A DNA stretch of 29,406 nt, from NCBI RefSeq assembly GCF_030147005.1, contig NZ_JASLAW010000225.1, positions 1-29,406 of the forward strand, read 5' to 3'. Position 1 is the first letter of the stretch; every line of letters begins with the position of its first letter. The position numbers and the translations under genes were made by a program. Positions 7,870 through 15,074 of this stretch are shown piece by piece. This DNA comes from Pseudomonas sp. Its GTDB lineage: Bacteria > Pseudomonadota > Gammaproteobacteria > Pseudomonadales > Pseudomonadaceae. Under the pieces are notes generated by a model that was not told the DNA's origin, did no database searches, and saw only the letters and a list, made by a program, of their open reading frames with translations.

Positions 7870-8880
7870 ATGTCGTTGAAGCTTGGAGTGATCGGTACCG
7901 GTGCGATCGGTCGTGACCATATCCGTCGTTGCAGCCAGACCCTGCTCAACAGCCAGGTGGTGGCGGTCACGGATATCAACCTGGAACAGGCCGCCAAGGT
8001 GGTGGCTGATTTGAAGCTGGACGCCGAGGTGTACCCTGACGGCCATGCGTTGATCAACTCGCCGCAGGTGCAAGCCGTATTGGTGACTTCGTGGGGGCCG
8101 AGCCACGAAGAATTCGTGCTCGCCGCCATCGCAGCCGGTAAACCGGTGTTCTGCGAGAAACCCCTGGCCGTGACCGCCGACGGCTGCCGCCGGATTGTCG
8201 AGGCCGAAGTGGCCTATGGCAAGCGCCTGGTGCAAGTCGGTTTCATGCGCCCGTACGACGAAGGCTATCGTGCCTTGAAAGCCGTGATCGACAGCGGCCA
8301 GATCGGCGAGCCGCTGATGCTGCACTGCGCGCACCGCAACCCGACGGTGGGCGAGAACTACCAGACCGACATGGCGATTACCGACACCCTGATCCACGAA
8401 CTGGATGTGTTGCGTTGGCTGCTCAACGACGACTACGTTTCCGTGCAGGTGGTGTTCCCGCGCAAGACCAGCAAAGCCCTGGCCCACCTGCGCGACCCGC
8501 AGATCGTGCTGCTGGAAACCGCCAAGGGCACGCGCATCGACGTGGAAGTGTTCGTCAACTGCCAATACGGCTACGACATTCAATGCGAAGTGGTAGGAGA
8601 GAGCGGCATCGCCAAACTGCCGGAGCCGTCGCAGGTGCAAATGCGCAGCGGGGCGAAGTTGTCGAACGCGATTCTGATGGATTGGAAGGATCGATTTATC
8701 GGCGCCTATGACGTGGAATTGCAGGCGTTCATCGACAGCGTGCGCGCCGGGCAAGTGGGCGGGCCATCGGCGTGGGATGGTTTTGCCGCGGCGGTAGCGG
8801 CAGATGCGTGTATCGAAGCGCAGGGCAGTGGGCAGATCGTCAAGGTCGGCCTGCCGGATCGCCCGCACTTCTACGGTTAA
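7870..8880 (+). CDS. iolG: Myo-inositol 2-dehydrogenase (IolG), Gfo/Idh/MocA family
   Basis: A 336-residue NAD-dependent dehydrogenase that catalyses the first step, oxidation of myo-inositol to scyllo-inosose. The N-terminal Rossmann motif GTGAIG is at residues 9-14 and the family EKP motif at 96-98, with K97 as catalytic lysine. The TLIHELDVLRWLL segment carries the catalytic histidine and aspartate. QVGFMRPYDEGY and CAHRNPTVGENY match the inositol dehydrogenase subgroup better than generic members. The ATG at 7870 has AAGAGGAG seven bases upstream; an upstream in-frame start at 7798 would overlap iolD and lacks a site. It lies 19 bp after iolD, so it belongs to the same operon. The call is strong. 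Confidence 0.94.
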   Translation: MSLKLGVIGTGAIGRDHIRRCSQTLLNSQVVAVTDINLEQAAKVVADLKLDAEVYPDGHALINSPQVQAVLVTSWGPSHEEFVLAAIAAGKPVFCEKPLAVTADGCRRIVEAEVAYGKRLVQVGFMRPYDEGYRALKAVIDSGQIGEPLMLHCAHRNPTVGENYQTDMAITDTLIHELDVLRWLLNDDYVSVQVVFPRKTSKALAHLRDPQIVLLETAKGTRIDVEVFVNCQYGYDIQCEVVGESGIAKLPEPSQVQMRSGAKLSNAILMDWKDRFIGAYDVELQAFIDSVRAGQVGGPSAWDGFAAAVAADACIEAQGSGQIVKVGLPDRPHFYG

Positions 8881-8902
8881 GCACGCCCGGAAGGAGCGCT
8901 CA

Positions 8903-9071
8903 CCTGTGGCGAGGGAGCAAGGTCGCGCTGGCCGCGAAGCGGCCCCGTTCTTTGTTTAAAAAGAAGGGGACTGCTACGCAGTCCAGCGCGAGCTTGCTCC
9001 CTCGCCACAGGTTACTCAATGTCCGCTCCAGCTTTTAACTGATCGGCATCAGGGCTTGCCCGCTCCCACAT
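8903..9071. repeat. REPIN with conserved tail, copy 2
   Basis: Arms at 8903-8931 and 8983-9011 (CCTGTGGCGAGGGAGC and complement) pair with one mismatch, and shorter inner stems surround GGCCGCGAAGCGGCC. The tail 9035-9071 (TTAACTGATCGGCATC, then CTTGCCCGCTCCCACA) matches the tail of the copy at position 1. It separates iolG from the IolW-like gene and could reduce read-through or stabilise the upstream mRNA. Confidence 0.85.
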
Positions 9072-9107
9072 GTTGATTGGATTTGCACTTCAAAACAGGA
9101 GTGAATC

Positions 9108-10136
9108 ATGCGAATCGGACTAGTCGGCTACGGCCACGGAGGGCGCTTCTTTCATGCGCCGCTGATTGCCACGTTGCCGGGCGCCACGTTTGTCGGCGTT
9201 GTCACGCGATCCCCCGAACGTCGCCAGCAATTGGCAACGGACCACCCCGGCCTCAAGGCCTTCGACACCATCGGCCAGATCGTCGACGCCGGCGTCGACG
9301 CCCTCGTCATCTCCACCACCCTCAAAGGCCGCCCGGCCCTGGTGCTTGAAGCCATCGAACACGGCGTGGCGGTGGTCAGCGATAAACCCTTCGCGGCCAA
9401 CGCCGAGCAGGCCCAGGCCTTGATCACCGCCGCTGAACGCCAAGGCACATTGCTCAGCGTCTACCAGAACCGCCGCTGGGACTCGGACTACCTGACCTTG
9501 CGCAAACTCATCGACGCCGGGGCCCTGGGGGAGATCACCCGTTTTGAGTCCCGCGTCGAGCGCTACGCGCCGCAGGCGGTGGGCAATGCCAGCGGCGGCG
9601 GCTGGCTGCGCGACCTCGGCAGCCATCTGGTGGACCAGGCCCTGCAATTGTTCGGCCCGGTGGACCGGGTATTCGCCCAACTGCAATTCACACCCGAGCA
9701 TCCCACCCTCGACCACGGTTTTTTCGTCGCGCTGACCCACGCCAACGGCGTGATTTCGCACCTGTGGGGCAGTGCATTGCAAAACAGCCAGGCGCCGCGG
9801 TTTCGCGTCAGCGGCACGCTGGGCTGTTACACCGTCGAAGGGCTGGACGGCCAGGAAGACGCGCTGATGGCCGGCAAGTCGCCGAAAACCGAAGGCGAGC
9901 ACTGGGGCGCGGAAGAACATCGACGCTGGGGCTGGTTCGAACAAGGCGCGGAGCGCGAGCGGGTGCCGTCGGAAAAGGGCTGCTGGACGCAGTTCTATCG
10001 GCAGTTGCAGCGTGCCGTGCAAGGCCAGGGGCCGTTGCCGGTAGACGCGTATGACGCGCTGGAAACCGCCCGTATATTGGACGCCGCGCGCCTCAGTGCC
10101 GAGCGCCAGCAGGTGGTTTCGACGAAAATAGAATAA
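9108..10136 (+). CDS. iolW: IolW-like scyllo-inositol 2-dehydrogenase (NADP+), Gfo/Idh/MocA family
   Basis: A 342-residue oxidoreductase. The Rossmann motif GYGHGG is at residues 7-12, DKP (92-94) stands where EKP is usual, and D169-x3-H173-x2-D176 (DLGSHLVD) carries catalytic residues. Several segments closely resemble Bacillus IolW as remembered: LLSVYQNRRWDSDYLTLRKL, the DLGSHLVDQALQLFG stretch and EGLDGQEDALMAGKSP. Bacillus IolW reduces scyllo-inosose to scyllo-inositol with NADPH, so this gene would let the strain make or use scyllo-inositol. The start has CAGGAG eight bases upstream. It follows iolG after 227 bp that hold a REPIN, so it may be co-transcribed or have its own weak promoter; none was clear. 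The family is certain and the substrate inferred. Another Gfo/Idh/MocA dehydrogenase activity is possible. Confidence 0.78.
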   Translation: MRIGLVGYGHGGRFFHAPLIATLPGATFVGVVTRSPERRQQLATDHPGLKAFDTIGQIVDAGVDALVISTTLKGRPALVLEAIEHGVAVVSDKPFAANAEQAQALITAAERQGTLLSVYQNRRWDSDYLTLRKLIDAGALGEITRFESRVERYAPQAVGNASGGGWLRDLGSHLVDQALQLFGPVDRVFAQLQFTPEHPTLDHGFFVALTHANGVISHLWGSALQNSQAPRFRVSGTLGCYTVEGLDGQEDALMAGKSPKTEGEHWGAEEHRRWGWFEQGAERERVPSEKGCWTQFYRQLQRAVQGQGPLPVDAYDALETARILDAARLSAERQQVVSTKIE

Positions 10137-10150
10137 AATTCTAAAACAGG

Positions 10151-10179
10151 TTGATATGGAAATTATTTTCCAATAAAGT
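10151..10179 (+). promoter_or_regulatory. Putative sigma-70 promoter of the inositol ABC transporter operon
   Basis: TTGATA (10151-10156) and TAAAGT (10174-10179), 17 bp apart, match the -35 and -10 consensus at 5/6 and 4/6. The perfect IolR palindrome (10158-10171) fills the spacer between them, a classic repressor position. This implies a leader of about 300 bases before ibpA that contains a small ORF. Confidence 0.6.
10158..10171. promoter_or_regulatory. IolR operator, ibpA promoter (perfect GGAA-N6-TTCC)
   Basis: GGAA-ATTATT-TTCC is an exact second instance of the palindrome found in front of iolC, located between the -35 and -10 boxes of the transporter promoter. It ties uptake and catabolism to the same repressor. 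Confidence 0.8.
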
Positions 10180-10230
10180 CTTTTCCAGGTTGCATAAAGT
10201 ACGTCTTGGGCTCGACCCAGGCGACTCGAC

Positions 10231-10238
10231 AAAAACAA
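10231..10238 (+). promoter_or_regulatory. AANAANAA motif upstream of the leader ORF
   Basis: AAAAACAA fits the Hfq/Crc motif and lies 25 bases before the 58-codon ORF in the ibpA leader. It is farther from a start codon than the other motifs in this locus, so the role is less certain. Confidence 0.35.
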
Positions 10239-10263
10239 GATCAAAACAACCAGGTACCGTCAG

Positions 10264-10440
10264 ATGAAAATCTTCAACGCTGTACTGCGAGTTTTACGCC
10301 CCGCCCACACGCCCCGCGCACTGCCTCGCGCCCGGCCGTTCTACTTCTCCCTGCTCAATGTGCTGTGCGTCGAAAACCAAGGCGCGCTGGTCTGCTGCAT
10401 TCCAGGCGCACCCGTGGTGCGGGTGCCCGCCGAACGCTGA
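10264..10440 (+). CDS. Possible small protein in the ibpA leader (58 aa)
   Basis: An open frame of 58 codons (starts MKIFNAVLRVLRPAHT, ends VVRVPAER) lies between the ibpA promoter and ibpA, ending 48 bases before ibpA. A modest ribosome site (CAGGT) precedes the ATG by about nine bases. The product is basic at the N-terminus (five Arg and two His in the first 30 residues), has two adjacent cysteines near residue 47, and shows no signal peptide or domain that I recognise. It could be a real small protein, a leader peptide affecting ibpA expression, or a chance frame in GC-rich DNA. No function is proposed. Confidence 0.4.
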   Translation: MKIFNAVLRVLRPAHTPRALPRARPFYFSLLNVLCVENQGALVCCIPGAPVVRVPAER

Positions 10441-10462
10441 TAAACGCAACGTCCATAAAACC

Positions 10463-10470
10463 AACAAGAA
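10463..10470 (+). promoter_or_regulatory. Hfq/Crc (CA) motif at the ibpA translation start
   Basis: AACAAGAA fits AANAANAA and abuts the GTGGAG ribosome binding site of ibpA. Confidence 0.55.
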
Positions 10471-10488
10471 AGTGGAGACAGACCGTTC

Positions 10489-11424
10489 ATGAAGACCCCG
10501 ATCCGTTTTACCGCGCTGGCCCTGTCGATGCTGCTCGCCAGTGGCGTCGCCACGGCCGCTGACATCAAGGTGGGGGTGAGCATGTCCGCCTTCGATGACA
10601 CCTTCCTGACCTACCTGCGCGAAGACATGGACAAGCAGGCCAAATCCTATCCCAAGGGCGACGGCGTGCAATTGCAGTTCGAAGACGCCCGCGCCGACGT
10701 GGTGAAACAGCTGAGTCAGGTCGAGAACTTTATCAGCCAGAAAGTCGACGCCATCATCGTCAACCCGGTGGACACCGCTTCGACGAAGAACATTATCAGT
10801 GCTGCTACCAAGGCAGGCATCCCGCTGGTGTTCGTCAACCGTCGTCCGGACCAGAAAGACCTGCCCAAGGACGTGGTGGCGGTGGTCTCCGATGACGTCG
10901 AAGCAGGCAAGTTGCAAATGCAATACATCGCCGAAAAGCTCGGCGGCAAGGGCAAGATCGTGATCCTGCTGGGCGACCTGGCGAACAACTCCACCACCAA
11001 CCGCACCAAGGGCGTGAAGGAAGTGCTGGCTAAGTACCCGGATATCAAGATCGAGCAGGAGCAAACCGGCATCTGGCTGCGGGACAGGGGCATGACCCTG
11101 GTCAACGACTGGCTGACCCAGGGCCGCGAGTTCAACGCAGTGCTGGCCAACAACGACGAGATGGCCATCGGCGCGTCCATGGCGCTGAAGTCGGCAGGTA
11201 CCAAACCCGGCACCGTGTTGATCGCCGGGGTCGATGGCACGCCGGACGGCCTTAACGCAATTACCAAGGGCGACATGGCCGCGTCGGCGTTCCAGGACGC
11301 CAAGGGCCAGGCCGTGGGCTCGGTGGAAGCGGCGCGCAAGATGGCCCGACACGAGCCGGTGGAGCAGAACGTGGTGATCCCGTTCAAGCTCATCACCCCG
11401 GAAAACGTCAAAGACTTCAAGTAG
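10489..11424 (+). CDS. ibpA: Inositol ABC transporter periplasmic binding protein
   Basis: A 311-residue periplasmic binding protein of the ribose/galactose type (Peripla_BP_4). A signal peptide is clear: MKTPIRF, then a hydrophobic run, then ATA^AD with cleavage near residue 23. The mature protein begins IKVGVSMSAFDDTFL and contains the family pattern DAIIVNPVDT, PLVFVNRRP and LIAGVDGTPDG, sugar-contacting and hinge segments of this fold. Context next to iol genes, with the IolR operator in its promoter, indicates inositol as ligand, as for Caulobacter IbpA. It is the first structural gene of the transporter operon and is followed by an intercistronic hairpin that may raise its level over IatA and IatP. 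The family is certain and the ligand inferred from context. Confidence 0.92.
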   Translation: MKTPIRFTALALSMLLASGVATAADIKVGVSMSAFDDTFLTYLREDMDKQAKSYPKGDGVQLQFEDARADVVKQLSQVENFISQKVDAIIVNPVDTASTKNIISAATKAGIPLVFVNRRPDQKDLPKDVVAVVSDDVEAGKLQMQYIAEKLGGKGKIVILLGDLANNSTTNRTKGVKEVLAKYPDIKIEQEQTGIWLRDRGMTLVNDWLTQGREFNAVLANNDEMAIGASMALKSAGTKPGTVLIAGVDGTPDGLNAITKGDMAASAFQDAKGQAVGSVEAARKMARHEPVEQNVVIPFKLITPENVKDFK

Positions 11425-11459
11425 CCCTGAACGCTTAACCAGAACTTCCAACCATAAGC

Positions 11460-11487
11460 CTGCAGGGCGGCCACGGTCGCCCTGCAG
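11460..11487 (+). other. Intercistronic hairpin between ibpA and iatA
   Basis: CTGCAGGGCG (11460-11469) pairs perfectly with CGCCCTGCAG (11478-11487) around an 8-base loop, with no T run after it. Such stems after binding-protein genes are known to protect the upstream mRNA 3' end, which would make IbpA more abundant than its ATPase and permease. Confidence 0.65.
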
Positions 11488-11502
11488 ATGGAGTACCTCC
11501 CT

Positions 11503-13056
11503 ATGCTCGCTCACGCGACTGTCGCGCCGCCGCCGGGTATCCAGCCGCTGGCGCAGGACGAACCCTACCTGCTGGAAATCCTCAATATCAGCAAAGGCTT
11601 TCCCGGCGTCGTGGCCCTGGACAATGTGCAGCTGCGAGTACGCCCCGGCACGGTGCTGGCGCTGATGGGCGAGAACGGCGCGGGCAAGTCGACGCTGATG
11701 AAAATCATCGCCGGTATCTATCAGCCCGATGCCGGCGAAATTCGCTTGCGCGGCAAGCCGATCATCTTCGAGACGCCGCTGGCGGCGCAGAAGGCCGGGA
11801 TTGCGATGATCCACCAGGAACTCAACCTGATGCCGCATATGAGCATCGCCGAAAACATCTGGATCGGCCGTGAGCAGCTCAACAGCCTGCACATGGTCAA
11901 TCATCGCGAAATGCACCGCTGCACCGCCGACTTGCTGGCGCGCTTGCGCATCAATCTCGACCCGGAAGAACAGGTCGGCAACCTGAGCATCGCCGAGCGG
12001 CAGATGGTCGAGATCGCCAAGGCGGTGTCCTATGACTCCGATATTTTGATCATGGATGAGCCGACGTCGGCGATTACCGAAAAGGAAGTCGCCCACCTGT
12101 TTTCGATCATTGCCGACCTCAAGTCCCAGGGCAAAGGCATCGTCTACATCACGCATAAAATGAACGAAGTGTTTGCCATCGCCGATGAAGTGGCGGTGTT
12201 TCGCGACGGTCAGTACATCGGCCTGCAACGTGCCGACAGCATGAACAGCGACAGCCTGATTTCGATGATGGTCGGCCGTGAGCTGAGCCAGTTGTTCCCG
12301 GTGCGCGAGACGCCGATTGGCGACTTGCTGCTATCGGTGCGCGACCTGAGCCTGGACGGCATATTCAAGGACGTTTCGTTTGACCTGCACGCCGGTGAAA
12401 TTCTCGGCATCGCCGGGTTGATGGGCTCGGGGCGCACCAACGTGGCGGAAACCCTCTTCGGCATCACCCCCAGCAGCAGCGGCCAGATCACTTTGGACGG
12501 CAAACCGGTGCGCATCAGCGACCCGCACATGGCCATCGAAAAGGGCTTCGCGCTGTTGACCGAAGACCGCAAGCTCAGTGGCCTGTTTCCCTGCCTGTCG
12601 GTGCTGGAAAACATGGAAATGGCCGTGCTGCCGCACTATTCGGACAACGGTTTCATCCAGCAAAAAGCCCTGCGCGCCTTGTGCGAAGACATGTGCAAAA
12701 AGCTGCGGGTGAAAACGCCATCGCTGGAACAGTGCATCGATACCTTGTCCGGCGGTAACCAGCAGAAGGCCCTGCTGGCGCGCTGGCTGATGACCAACCC
12801 GCGACTGTTGATCCTCGATGAGCCGACGCGCGGCATCGACGTGGGCGCCAAGGCCGAGATCTATCGCCTGATCGCCTTTCTCGCCGGCGAAGGCATGGCG
12901 GTGATCATGATTTCCTCGGAACTGCCCGAAGTGCTCGGCATGAGCGACCGGGTGATGGTGATGCACGAAGGCGAACTGATGGGCACCCTGGATCGTGCGC
13001 AGGCCACCCAGGAAAAAGTCATGCAATTGGCCTCCGGTATGACCGCAGTCCACTGA
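11503..13056 (+). CDS. iatA: Inositol ABC transporter ATP-binding protein (two NBDs)
   Basis: A 517-residue sugar-type ABC ATPase with two fused nucleotide-binding domains, the usual arrangement and length of RbsA/MglA/IatA. In the first domain Walker A is GENGAGKS (56-63), the signature LSIAERQ is at about 161 and Walker B ends at D185-E186. In the second domain the P-loop is degenerate (GLMGSGRTN) while the signature LSGGNQQ (from 415) and LLILDEPTRG are intact. This asymmetry is normal for the family. It energises inositol import at the inner membrane. The ATG at 11503 is chosen because GGAG lies nine bases upstream; another ATG five codons earlier (11488) has none and adjoins the hairpin. 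It lies between ibpA and iatP in the same operon. Confidence 0.93.
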   Translation: MLAHATVAPPPGIQPLAQDEPYLLEILNISKGFPGVVALDNVQLRVRPGTVLALMGENGAGKSTLMKIIAGIYQPDAGEIRLRGKPIIFETPLAAQKAGIAMIHQELNLMPHMSIAENIWIGREQLNSLHMVNHREMHRCTADLLARLRINLDPEEQVGNLSIAERQMVEIAKAVSYDSDILIMDEPTSAITEKEVAHLFSIIADLKSQGKGIVYITHKMNEVFAIADEVAVFRDGQYIGLQRADSMNSDSLISMMVGRELSQLFPVRETPIGDLLLSVRDLSLDGIFKDVSFDLHAGEILGIAGLMGSGRTNVAETLFGITPSSSGQITLDGKPVRISDPHMAIEKGFALLTEDRKLSGLFPCLSVLENMEMAVLPHYSDNGFIQQKALRALCEDMCKKLRVKTPSLEQCIDTLSGGNQQKALLARWLMTNPRLLILDEPTRGIDVGAKAEIYRLIAFLAGEGMAVIMISSELPEVLGMSDRVMVMHEGELMGTLDRAQATQEKVMQLASGMTAVH

Positions 13057-13062
13057 CTCCAG

Positions 13063-13070
13063 AATAAGAA
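13063..13070 (+). promoter_or_regulatory. Hfq/Crc (CA) motif at the iatP translation start
   Basis: AATAAGAA fits AANAANAA and overlaps the AAGGTG ribosome binding site of iatP. Confidence 0.55.
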
Positions 13071-13081
13071 GGTGATGGGTT

Positions 13082-14104
13082 ATGAACGCAATAACAGACA
13101 ACAAGCCGGCCACGGCACCGGTCAAGAACCGTCGACGCATGCCCACCGAATTGAGCATCTTCCTGGTGCTGATCGGTATCGGCCTGGTGTTTGAGTTGTT
13201 CGGCTGGATCGTGCGCGACCAGAGCTTCTTGATGAACTCCCAGCGCCTGGTGCTGATGATCCTGCAAGTGTCGATCATCGGCTTGCTGGCCATCGGTGTG
13301 ACCCAGGTGATCATCACCACCGGTATCGACCTGTCTTCCGGCTCGGTGCTGGCCTTGTCAGCGATGATCGCCGCGAGTTTGGCGCAGACTTCCGATTTTT
13401 CCAGGGCGGTGTTTCCGTCGCTGACCGACTTGCCGGTGTGGATCCCGGTGGCGATGGGCCTCGGCGTGGGGCTGCTGGCGGGGGCGATCAACGGCAGTAT
13501 TATCGCGGTGACCGGTATCCCGCCGTTTATTGCCACCCTGGGCATGATGGTGTCGGCCCGTGGCCTGGCGCGTTACTACACCGAAGGCCAGCCGGTGAGC
13601 ATGCTGTCGGACTCGTACACGGCCATCGGCCACGGCGCAATGCCGGTGATCATCTTCCTGGTAGTGGCGGTGATCTTCCATATCGCCCTGCGCTACACCA
13701 AGTACGGCAAGTACACCTACGCCATCGGCGGCAATATGCAGGCGGCGCGCACGTCGGGGATCAACGTCAAGCGGCACCTGATCATCGTCTACAGCATCGC
13801 CGGCCTCCTGGCCGGCCTGGCAGGGGTGGTGGCTTCGGCTCGTGCGGCGACCGGCCAGGCGGGCATGGGCATGTCTTATGAGCTGGACGCGATTGCCGCC
13901 GCAGTGATCGGCGGCACCAGCCTGGCGGGCGGGGTAGGGCGCATTACCGGCACTGTCATCGGTGCGCTGATCCTTGGCGTGATGGCCAGCGGGTTTACCT
14001 TTGTCGGGGTGGATGCGTATATCCAGGACATCATCAAGGGCCTGATCATCGTGGTGGCGGTGGTGATTGACCAGTACCGCAACAAGCGCAAGCTCAAGCG
14101 CTGA
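13082..14104 (+). CDS. iatP: Inositol ABC transporter permease
   Basis: A 340-residue integral membrane protein of the RbsC/BPD_transp_2 family with about eight to ten hydrophobic segments. The first is near residues 22-42 (ELSIFLVLIGIGLVFELFGW). Family landmarks are TTGIDLSSGSVLALS, GLLAGAINGSIIAVTGIPPFIATLG, YAIGGNMQAARTSGI and the cytoplasmic coupling region AAAVIGGTSLAGGVGRI. It forms the channel for inositol import with IatA. The start has AAGGTG at a suitable distance. It ends the operon 25 bp after iatA; a REPIN immediately downstream may act as terminator or RNA stabiliser. The family is certain and the substrate comes from context. Confidence 0.93.
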   Translation: MNAITDNKPATAPVKNRRRMPTELSIFLVLIGIGLVFELFGWIVRDQSFLMNSQRLVLMILQVSIIGLLAIGVTQVIITTGIDLSSGSVLALSAMIAASLAQTSDFSRAVFPSLTDLPVWIPVAMGLGVGLLAGAINGSIIAVTGIPPFIATLGMMVSARGLARYYTEGQPVSMLSDSYTAIGHGAMPVIIFLVVAVIFHIALRYTKYGKYTYAIGGNMQAARTSGINVKRHLIIVYSIAGLLAGLAGVVASARAATGQAGMGMSYELDAIAAAVIGGTSLAGGVGRITGTVIGALILGVMASGFTFVGVDAYIQDIIKGLIIVVAVVIDQYRNKRKLKR

Positions 14105-14110
14105 GGCCCC

Positions 14111-14211
14111 CTGCAGGAGCGAGCTTGCTCGCGAAAGCTGCAAAGATTACGCGTGATACCTGATTAAACGCGATGTCCTTGAGTTCTTCGCGAGCAAGCT
14201 CGCTCCTGCAG
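14111..14211. repeat. REPIN of a second sequence class
   Basis: CTGCAGGAGCGAGCTTGCTC at the left pairs with its complement ending at 14211, and the stem continues as GCGAA/TTCGC. The loop is about 50 bases and unlike the other copies. It differs from the GCGAGGGAGC class elsewhere in the window. It lies 6 bases after iatP. Confidence 0.85.
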
Positions 14212-14509
14212 TGAAATCCGGCGCTTTTAACCGTTGGTCTTCTATATAGCTCCATAAACTTGAATTTCTTGCTATAAACGCACTCCGATGACCGTTCGCC
14301 AAGCCCGTCCTGGTGCTTTTGGGGGTTGATCGGGAAAAAATGCCTGTCATTTCAGTTGCTGCGCCTTCAAGTCGGCCTTAGACTGCCGCCCCTCGTAAAT
14401 TGAGTGCCGGGTGGCGCTTGGAATGGATGGCGCCTTTCCGAGACCTGCAGAGGTCGACCGGAACGCTCCCTTATTCGCCTTAATGCACGTATTTTTTATA
14501 GAGAAATCA
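14212..14509. other. Non-coding gap before the DksA-like gene
   Basis: No convincing gene is seen. The stretch is more AT-rich than its neighbours near 14235-14280 (CTATATAG, CTATAAACG) and near 14484-14505. A promoter for the DksA-like gene is expected here, but no box pair with good spacing stood out and no Zur-type palindrome was seen. Confidence 0.4.
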
Positions 14510-14914
14510 ATGACAAAGGAAAAGTTGCTGGCCATGCCGGCGGATGACTACATGAATGCCGAACAGCACGCTTTTTTCGAGAAGTTGCTGCAAGACATGA
14601 AAGTGGAACACCACGAGCGCATTGAACAGAACCGTATCGCCATTGAAAGCCTGGACACCCCGGCCGACCCGGCCGACGCCGCGTCCGTGGAAGAAGAGCG
14701 CACTTGGCTGGTCAATGCCATCGACCGCGACCAGCGCATGTTGCCGCAACTGGAACGTGCTCTGGAACGCATCAAGGAAGATTCCTTTGGCTGGTGTGAT
14801 GACAGCGGCGAGCCTATTGGCCTCAAGCGTCTGCTGATCAGCCCGACCACCAAATACTGCATCGAAGCGCAAGAGCGCCACGAGCAGATCGACAAGCACC
14901 AGCGTCAAGCCTGA
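14510..14914 (+). CDS. TraR/DksA-family RNA polymerase-binding protein lacking two zinc cysteines
   Basis: A 134-residue protein with the DksA layout: a long coiled coil (about 15-95) and a globular end. The coiled-coil tip has DPADAA at 53-58, fitting the DxxDxA motif that DksA inserts into the RNA polymerase secondary channel. The zinc-finger region reads C96-x2-S99 and C117-x2-A120 instead of four cysteines, so zinc binding is unlikely. This resembles the zinc-independent DksA2 of P. aeruginosa, which has the same length and also lacks two cysteines. The ATG is preceded only by a weak GAGA site. A strong terminator follows. No Zur box was seen upstream, so zinc-starvation control as for DksA2 is not supported by the sequence. 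The family call is firm. Confidence 0.88.
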   Translation: MTKEKLLAMPADDYMNAEQHAFFEKLLQDMKVEHHERIEQNRIAIESLDTPADPADAASVEEERTWLVNAIDRDQRMLPQLERALERIKEDSFGWCDDSGEPIGLKRLLISPTTKYCIEAQERHEQIDKHQRQA

Positions 14915-14924
14915 TGCGGTGAAC

Positions 14925-14959
14925 GGGGAGCCATATGATCGGCTCCCCAGAGAGTTTTT
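14925..14959 (+). terminator. Rho-independent terminator after the DksA-like gene
   Basis: GGGGAGCC (14925-14932) pairs perfectly with GGCTCCCC (14941-14948) around an 8-base loop. AGAGAG and a five-T run end at 14959. The gap before the T run weakens it slightly. Confidence 0.7.
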
Positions 14960-14999
14960 CGTTACGCACTGGTTATTGATCTACTGCAAGCACTTGCAC

Positions 15000-15027
15000 T
15001 AAAGGCCCATGGATAATGGCCCGATAG
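15000..15027 (+). promoter_or_regulatory. Sigma-28 (FliA) promoter of the chemoreceptor gene
   Basis: TAAAG (15000-15004), a 15-bp spacer and CCCGATAG (15020-15027) match the sigma-28 consensus TAAAG-N15-GCCGATAA in 11 of 13 positions with exact spacing. Transcription would start near 15034, about 40 bases before the ATG at 15075, and would exclude the ATG at 15009. Confidence 0.75.
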
Positions 15028-15074
15028 TGGCGTTTAATGCAGAGACAATAACGACAAACAGCGGGGTAACGACA

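Noticed and set aside
14212..14509. Zur box upstream of the DksA-like gene
   Set aside because: Looked for because P. aeruginosa DksA2 is zinc-controlled, but no GTTATAAT-type palindrome is present.
15009..15074. Upstream ATG of the chemoreceptor gene
   Set aside because: It lies inside the FliA promoter and has its AAAGG only three bases away; 15075 fits better.
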